A stretch of DNA of 64,000 nt. It comes from Catellatospora sp. KI3. Its GTDB lineage: Bacteria > Actinomycetota > Actinomycetes > Mycobacteriales > Micromonosporaceae. The stretch covers positions 24,730 to 88,729 of the forward strand of contig NZ_JASAMB010000028.1 in assembly GCF_029948125.1 (NCBI RefSeq), read 5' to 3'. Below the pieces are notes generated by a model. The model saw only the letters and a list, made by a program, of their open reading frames with translations, was not told where the DNA came from and made no database searches. The position numbers and the translations under genes are program-made. This document shows, one piece after another, positions 59,468 to 64,000 of the stretch. The stretch's first letter is position 1. Each line of letters begins with the position of its first letter.

Positions 59468-60263
59468 GCGGCTGCGGATCTACCGGGAGCTGGTCCGCGC
59501 GCAGGTGCGCGGGCAGGCGTCGTACCGGCTGAGCTTCACCCTGGACCTGCTGGGCAACCTGCTGTTCTTCGGCTCGGACCTGCTCGCGGTGCTGGTGGTG
59601 TTCCGCCAGGTGCCCGCGCTGGGCGGGTTCACCCTGCGCGAGACGCTCGTCGTGTTCGGACTCGCCGCGACCGGGTTCGCCCTGTCGGACCTGTTCGTCG
59701 GCAACATCGAGCGGATGAAGACGTACGTCCGCACCGGCCTGCTCGACGCGGTGCTGATCCGCCCGCTGGGCGTGCTCGGGCAGCTGCTCGCCCTCGACGT
59801 GGGGGTGCGCCGCATCGGCCGGGTGGTCTACTCGGTGCTGCTGCTGGTCGTGGCCCTGCGCGCCGCCGACGTGCCGCTGACGCCGGTACGGGTGCTGATG
59901 CTGGTGCTGACGCCGCTGTGCGGGGCGGTGTTCTTCGGCGCGTTCTTCATCGCCACCTCCACGGTCGCGTTCTGGTGGGTCGAGTCCGGTGAGCTGAGCA
60001 GCTCCCTGACCTACGGCGGCCGCGACTTCACCGCGTACCCGATGCCGGTCTACGGCACCTGGCTGCGCCGCCTCTTCGGGTTCACGCTCGGCTTCGGCTT
60101 CGTGGCGTACTACCCGTCGCTGGTGGTGCTCGGCCGCGCCGACCCGCTCGGCGGCCCGGCCTGGCTGAGCTGGACCGGCCCCGCGGTGGCCGCGCTGGCG
60201 GCCGCCGCGGCCTGGCTGATCTGGCGCACCGGGGTGCGCCACTACCGCAGCACCGGCTCGTGA
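59460..60263 (+). CDS. ABC-2 type transporter permease (second subunit)
   Basis: A 267-residue membrane protein, six helices, paralogous in layout to the gene before it (ERMKTYVRTGLLDAVLIRPLGVLGQLLA corresponds to the LLRP loop there). GTG 59460 overlaps the first permease's stop by 8 bp. The two permeases and the ATPase should form one exporter with heterodimeric membrane part. Confidence 0.88.
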   Translation: MAERLRIYRELVRAQVRGQASYRLSFTLDLLGNLLFFGSDLLAVLVVFRQVPALGGFTLRETLVVFGLAATGFALSDLFVGNIERMKTYVRTGLLDAVLIRPLGVLGQLLALDVGVRRIGRVVYSVLLLVVALRAADVPLTPVRVLMLVLTPLCGAVFFGAFFIATSTVAFWWVESGELSSSLTYGGRDFTAYPMPVYGTWLRRLFGFTLGFGFVAYYPSLVVLGRADPLGGPAWLSWTGPAVAALAAAAAWLIWRTGVRHYRSTGS

Positions 60264-60274
60264 GGGGGAGTCCC

Positions 60275-61240
60275 GTGAACATCATCGAGGCGTACGACCT
60301 GCGCAAGGAGTTCGACATCCGGGTCCGGGCGGGGCGGTTCAAGCGCGAACGGCGCACCGTCGCCGCCGTGGCCGGGGTGGACCTGGTGGTCCAGCGCGGC
60401 GAGATGCTGGGCTACCTGGGCCCCAACGGGGCCGGGAAGTCCACCACCCTCAAGATGCTCACCGGCGTGCTGCACCCGTCCGGCGGCCGGGTGTCGGTGT
60501 GCGGGCTGGCGCCCGTGCCGCAGCGCACCACCCTGGCCCGGCGCATCGGCGTCGTGTTCGGGCAGCGCTCGCAGCTGTGGTGGGACCTGCCCCTGCGCGA
60601 CTCGTTCGAGCTGCTGCGCCACATCTACCGGGTGCCCGCCGCCGAGCACGCCGCCCGGCTGCGCCGCTGCCGCGACCTGCTCGACCTCGACGCGTTCCTG
60701 GACATCCCGGTGCGGCAGCTGTCGCTGGGCCAGCGCATGCGCGGCGAGCTGACCGCGGCGCTGCTGCACGGGCCGCAGATCCTGTTCCTGGACGAGCCGA
60801 CCATCGGCCTGGACGTGGTCAGCAAGCAGGCCGTCCGCGGCTTCCTGGCCGAGCTCGGCGCCAAGGGCGACACCACCATCGTGCTGACCACGCACGACCT
60901 GGCCGACATCGAGCGGCTGTGCCGCCGCATCGTCGTCATCGACCACGGCCGGGTGGTGCACGACGGCACCATCGAGGCCCTGCACGCCCGGTACGGCTCG
61001 CAGCGCCGCCTGGTCGCCGAGCTGGACGAGGTCCCGGCCACCCTGCCCGACCTGCCCGGCGTACGCCTCGAATCGGCCGAGGGCGGGCGGCTGACCTTCG
61101 CCGTCGACCGCACCGCCCCGATCGGCACGCTGGTGTCGCAGCTCACGGCCACCGGCGTGCTGCGCGACCTGTCCGTCACCGAACCAGAGATCGAAACGGT
61201 CATCGCCCGCCTGTACCGCCACACCCCCGCCCCGAGGTAA
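60275..61240 (+). CDS. ABC-2 exporter ATP-binding protein
   Basis: A 321-residue ABC ATPase: Walker A GPNGAGKST, Q-loop GVVFGQRSQLWWDLPL, signature LSLGQRMRGELTAALLHGP, Walker B ILFLDEPTIGLD and switch His in TTHDLADI. GTG 60275 has GAGGGGGA upstream; an in-frame GTG at 60260 overlaps the previous stop codon region. The stop codon TAA is the first base triplet of a family A palindrome. Confidence 0.93.
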   Translation: MNIIEAYDLRKEFDIRVRAGRFKRERRTVAAVAGVDLVVQRGEMLGYLGPNGAGKSTTLKMLTGVLHPSGGRVSVCGLAPVPQRTTLARRIGVVFGQRSQLWWDLPLRDSFELLRHIYRVPAAEHAARLRRCRDLLDLDAFLDIPVRQLSLGQRMRGELTAALLHGPQILFLDEPTIGLDVVSKQAVRGFLAELGAKGDTTIVLTTHDLADIERLCRRIVVIDHGRVVHDGTIEALHARYGSQRRLVAELDEVPATLPDLPGVRLESAEGGRLTFAVDRTAPIGTLVSQLTATGVLRDLSVTEPEIETVIARLYRHTPAPR

Positions 61241-61290
61241 GGAAGGGCCCCTTCTTATCGCTTTCCGTAGTAGAAGGGCCCCTTCTTAAC
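61238..61290. repeat. Intergenic palindrome family A, copy 6
   Basis: TAAGGAAGGGCCCCTTCTTATC, centre GCTTTCCGTAG, then TAGAAGGGCCCCTTCTTAAC. Its first three bases are the stop codon of the ABC ATPase gene. Confidence 0.92.
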
Positions 61291-61426
61291 CACCGCGTGT
61301 GTGAGCCGGCGGACAGGTGGTCGTGCGGGGATCTTGGGGTGGGTAGAGTGGGCGGCGCACAGGGCCGCAAGGGGTGCGTCGGTTGGGTGGGACGACGCAC
61401 ATGACCTGCGTCGTACCCGGAGAATC

Positions 61427-62677
61427 ATGTCGGCCCCGCGTGCCTCATACCGTGAACTGGTCCGGTTGACCGGACCCTGGTTCCTCGTCCTGGCCTTCCT
61501 CGCCCGGCTGCCCGCCGCCATGGGTCCGCTCGGCGTGATCACCCTCGTCGTCGCCGCCACCGGCAGCTACGGCACCGCCGGGCTGGCCGCGGCCGCGTTC
61601 GGCCTCGGCGCGGCGGTCGGCGGCCCCGTCGTGGGCACCCTCGCCGACCGGTACGGCCAGCGCACCGTCGGCGTCACCGCCGCCGCGCTCGACGCCCTCG
61701 CCTACGCCGCCCTCGTCGCCGCCGTGCTCGGCGGCCACCGCACCGCCGTGCTGCCGCTGGCCGCGCTCGCGGGCTTCGCGATGCCGCAGGTCGGCCCGCT
61801 GGTGCGGGTGCGCTGGGCGGTCCTGCTCGGCGAGCACGGCCAGCAGCGCAGGCTGCCCACCGCGATGGCGTACGAGGGGGCCGTCGACGAAGCCTCGTTC
61901 CTGGCCGGACCGGCGCTGGTCGGCACCCTGGCCCTGACCGGCCACGCGGGGGCGCCGCTGCTGGTGGCCGCCGTGCTGACCCTGCTCGCCGCGATCCCGT
62001 TCGCGCTGCACCGCACCGCCCCGCCGGTGGTCCGGCTGCCCCGCACCCCGGGCCGGGCCGACGCCGCCCAGCGCCTGCCGCTCGGCCGGGTCGCGGTGCT
62101 GGTCGCCGCGATGTCCGTGATCGGCGTCGTCTTCGGCGCCACCCAGACCGCCGTCACCGCCTTCGCCGACGCGATCGGCACCCCCGGCTCGGCCGGGCTC
62201 ATCTACGCGGTGCTCGGCGTGGGCAGCGCGCTGGCCGGACTGGCCATGGCCTGGCTGCCCGCCTCCTTCGGCCCGGTCAGCCGGTACGTCGCGTCGGCCG
62301 CCGCGCTGGTCGCCGGGGCCGCGGCCCTGCTGCTGGCCGGCTCGGTCGTCACCGCCGTGGCCGCCGTGATCGTGCTCGGCGTCACCGCCGCCCCGTACCT
62401 GATCTCCGGGTACGCGCTGGCCGGGCGGCTCAGCCCGCCCCGCCGCGCGGGCATGGTGATGACCCTGCTGGCCAGCGGCGTCGTGGCCGGGGTGTCACTG
62501 GGCGCAGCGCTGGCCGGGCGCCTGGCCGACCTGGTCGGCTACCGGAGCGCCTTCGCCGTCCCGCTCGCCGCCGCCCTGGTCGGCCTGCTGCTCGCCCTGC
62601 TCGCGGCGCCCAGCCTGCGGCGCGCCCTGCTCCCCGCCGCCACCCCGCGCCCCCTCCCCACCCCCGCCCACCGGTAA
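61427..62677 (+). CDS. MFS transporter
   Basis: A 416-residue major facilitator with about 12 helices: LTGPWFLVLAFLARLPAAMGPLG begins helix 1, GTLADRYGQRTVG is the loop 2-3 motif. The middle loop has PTAMAYEGAVDEASFLAGPALVG, a pattern of the drug/sugar efflux group. ATG 61427 has GGAGA upstream. The substrate is unknown. Its TAA stop belongs to a family A palindrome. Confidence 0.88.
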   Translation: MSAPRASYRELVRLTGPWFLVLAFLARLPAAMGPLGVITLVVAATGSYGTAGLAAAAFGLGAAVGGPVVGTLADRYGQRTVGVTAAALDALAYAALVAAVLGGHRTAVLPLAALAGFAMPQVGPLVRVRWAVLLGEHGQQRRLPTAMAYEGAVDEASFLAGPALVGTLALTGHAGAPLLVAAVLTLLAAIPFALHRTAPPVVRLPRTPGRADAAQRLPLGRVAVLVAAMSVIGVVFGATQTAVTAFADAIGTPGSAGLIYAVLGVGSALAGLAMAWLPASFGPVSRYVASAAALVAGAAALLLAGSVVTAVAAVIVLGVTAAPYLISGYALAGRLSPPRRAGMVMTLLASGVVAGVSLGAALAGRLADLVGYRSAFAVPLAAALVGLLLALLAAPSLRRALLPAATPRPLPTPAHR

Positions 62678-62727
62678 GGAAGGGCCCCTTCTTATCGCTT
62701 TCCGTGGTGCAAGGGGCCCCTGTTAAC
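62675..62727. repeat. Intergenic palindrome family A, copy 7
   Basis: TAAGGAAGGGCCCCTTCTTATC, centre GCTTTCCGTGG, then TGCAAGGGGCCCCTGTTAAC. The first triplet is the MFS gene stop codon. The right arm has one more change than the others. Confidence 0.9.
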
Positions 62728-62783
62728 GCCGGTCCAAGGGGTGGGACGCGGACGTCGGGCGGGAGCGCCGGTGGGGCCGAGGC

Positions 62784-62825
62784 TAAGGTGGGTGTAATCA
62801 TCAAACGGCCCTAGAGGTGATTACA
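62784..62825 (+). promoter_or_regulatory. Promoter and inverted repeat in the azlC leader
   Basis: TAAGGT (62784-62789) is a likely -10. After it lie perfect arms TGTAATCA (62793-62800) and TGATTACA (62818-62825), with the ribosome binding site AGGTGA at the edge of the right arm and ATG 2 bases beyond. Either a regulator operator or an RNA stem covering the ribosome binding site. Confidence 0.55.
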
Positions 62826-62826
62826 T

Positions 62827-63573
62827 ATGGGCTCGAGCGCGGGCCGGAGCACGGCCACCCGCGACACGGCGCTGCTGCGCGACGCCCTGGCCATCGGGGC
62901 GGCCGCCGGCGTCATCGGCCTGTCGTTCGGCGCCATCGCGGTCGCCGGCGGCCTGCCGCTGTGGGCACCGGTCCTGATGTCACTGCTGGTCTTCGCGGGC
63001 GGATCGCAGTTCCTCGCCGTGGCCTTCGTCGCGGCCAGCCCCGTCGCGGCCGTGCTCGGCGGCATCCTCGTCAACGCCCGGCACCTGCCCTTCGGCCTGG
63101 CCGTCGGCGGCTCCGTCGGCGACCGCCTCGGCCACCGGCTGCTCGGCTCGCACCTGCTGATCGACGAGTCCACCGCGTTCGCCCTGGCGCAGTCCGACCC
63201 GGCCCGCAGCCGCCGCGCCTTCTGGTCGGTCGGCATCGCGATCTTCGTGACCTGGAACATCGGCACCGTCGCCGGGGCGCTGCTCGGCGGCGCCGTCGGC
63301 GACCCCAACGTGTACGGCCTCGACGCCGCCTTCCCCGCGGGCCTGCTCGCCCTGCTCATGACCTCGCTCAAGGACCGCCCCACCCGGTACGCCGCCCTCG
63401 CCGGCGCCGCCGTCGCCGTGCTCACCACGCCACTGCTGCCGGCCGGGCTGCCCGTGCTCGTCGCCCTGGTCGGCGTCGGCGCCGCAGTGCTGCTGCCCAC
63501 CCCGCGCCCACGCACCACCCCGGCCGCCGCCGAACCCGACCCGACCACCAGTGCCCAGCGGGAGAAGGTATGA
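62827..63573 (+). CDS. azlC: AzlC family amino acid exporter, large subunit
   Basis: A 248-residue membrane protein of the AzlC (branched-chain amino acid export) family with seven to eight helices. GLSFGAIAVAGGLPLWAPVLMSLLVFAGGSQFLAVAF is the family signature; LVNARHLPFGLAVG and SVGIAIFVTWNIGT follow. It works with AzlD, encoded by the overlapping next gene. The C-terminus is Pro/Thr-rich. An inverted repeat precedes the ATG at 62827. Together with citramalate synthase (11185) it points to managed isoleucine/valine pools, by analogy only. Confidence 0.92.
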   Translation: MGSSAGRSTATRDTALLRDALAIGAAAGVIGLSFGAIAVAGGLPLWAPVLMSLLVFAGGSQFLAVAFVAASPVAAVLGGILVNARHLPFGLAVGGSVGDRLGHRLLGSHLLIDESTAFALAQSDPARSRRAFWSVGIAIFVTWNIGTVAGALLGGAVGDPNVYGLDAAFPAGLLALLMTSLKDRPTRYAALAGAAVAVLTTPLLPAGLPVLVALVGVGAAVLLPTPRPRTTPAAAEPDPTTSAQREKV

Positions 63574-63896
63574 GCACCACGACCAAGACCCTGCTGGTGA
63601 TCGCGGCCCTGGCTGCGGGCACGTACGCGTTCCGGGTCACCGGGGTGCTGCTGCGCGGCCGCCTCGTCCTTCCCGAACGGCTCCGGCACCTGCTCCCGAT
63701 CGCGGCCACCACGCTGCTCGCGGCGCTGGTGGCCACCGCCGTGTTCACCGACTCGGGGCGGCTGGCGCTGGGGGTCGCGCGGCCGGTCGCGGTCCTGGTC
63801 GGGGCGGTGCTCGCTTGGCGACGGGCGCCGTTCGTGGTCGTCGTCGTGGCCGCCGCCGCCACGGCCGCCCTACTCCGCCTCGCCGGCCTCCCTTGA
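63570..63896 (+). CDS. azlD: AzlD domain protein, small subunit of the exporter
   Basis: A 108-residue membrane protein with four helices: LLVIAALAAGTYAFRVTGVLLRGRLVLPERLRHLLPIAATTLLAALVA is the AzlD pattern. The start overlaps the azlC stop (ATGA), the usual coupling of the pair. GGAGAAGG precedes ATG 63570. The gene ends 104 bases before the window end; the rest is gene-free and closes with a family B palindrome. Confidence 0.92.
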   Translation: MSTTTKTLLVIAALAAGTYAFRVTGVLLRGRLVLPERLRHLLPIAATTLLAALVATAVFTDSGRLALGVARPVAVLVGAVLAWRRAPFVVVVVAAAATAALLRLAGLP

Positions 63897-63968
63897 CCCG
63901 CCCCTCCCGGCGCCCCCGCCCCTGCCGCTCCTCCCGGCCTGCGGCGGGGGCGTGCGCGCCCTGCTGAG

Positions 63969-64000
63969 GTGCAGTTTCGGGGAAACTGCACGAATCTTGG
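63969..64000. repeat. Intergenic palindrome family B, copy 5 (cut by window end)
   Basis: GTGCAGTTTCGGGGAAACTG and then CACGAATCTTGG up to the last base; the right arm lies outside the window. Confidence 0.88.

Noticed and set aside
54514..59532. 1672-residue frame on the plus strand
   Set aside because: Runs through the small gene, antisense to the aldo/keto reductase and WG genes, and past the divergent promoter region; it is a GC-bias artefact.

Overview
This 64 kb window is chromosomal DNA of a high-GC actinomycete. Codon use is strongly GC-biased, the recognisable genes are of actinobacterial type (ahpE next to a DUF3052 gene, polyprenol-phosphate mannosyltransferase, GlnE/GlnA, DUF4191, an SCO5389-type protein), and many genes look leaderless, with TANNNT 6-8 nt before the start codon. 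The gene set and the abundant intergenic palindromes suggest Micromonosporaceae (for example a Catellatospora- or Micromonospora-like organism); that assignment is inference. I see no prophage, insertion sequence, CRISPR array or rRNA operon.

Layout. 1-5 kb: end of a 2-oxo acid dehydrogenase E1 gene, DUF3052, ahpE, tRNA-Val, a dolichol/polyprenol-phosphate mannosyltransferase, a MarR regulator and a secreted alpha-amylase with two operator palindromes. 5-11 kb: accessory genes (DUF2236 oxygenase-like, VOC/TPR pair, tandem tyrosine phosphatases, extradiol dioxygenase). 11-16 kb: citramalate synthase behind a probable Ile/Leu/Val leader-peptide attenuator, a secreted M15 peptidase, an LD-carboxypeptidase-type protein and a membrane endonuclease/exonuclease/phosphatase. 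16-27 kb: a TetR gene preceded by an operator-promoter-hairpin unit that encodes no obvious protein, a glutamine amidotransferase, glnE, a phosphoesterase, a penicillin acylase, an orphan holin-like protein, and glnA with a textbook GlnR box.

27-37 kb: RDD protein, MFS/ArsR pair, DUF4191-lipA, an archaeal-type aspartyl-tRNA synthetase with a T-box leader, lipB, an MMPL transporter and a polytopic membrane protein. 37-43 kb: a GT-C-like membrane protein, a CooC-like ATPase plus partner behind a Zur/Fur-like box, an isoprenyl diphosphate synthase with two palindromic operators, and a TIGR01777 epimerase. 43-50 kb: sucB (two lipoyl domains), lpdA, pepA and gcvT. Together with lipA/lipB this makes a lipoate supply-and-use neighbourhood. 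50-64 kb: MmcQ/YjbR, cobS and a cobU-cobT fusion, an aldo/keto reductase, a large Pro/Gln/Gly-rich TPR/WG-repeat protein, an ABC-2 exporter operon, an MFS transporter and azlCD.

Nitrogen control is visible as a circuit: GlnA (adenylylatable Tyr motif present), GlnE (its adenylyltransferase) and a GlnR box upstream of glnA. Three intergenic inverted-repeat families (7, 5 and 4 copies), most sitting just after stop codons, recur through the window. The most notable regulatory candidates are the citramalate-synthase leader peptide, the T-box on the second-type AspRS gene, the TetR-operated unit at 16.36-16.56 kb and three diverged repeat units at 37.4-37.65 kb.
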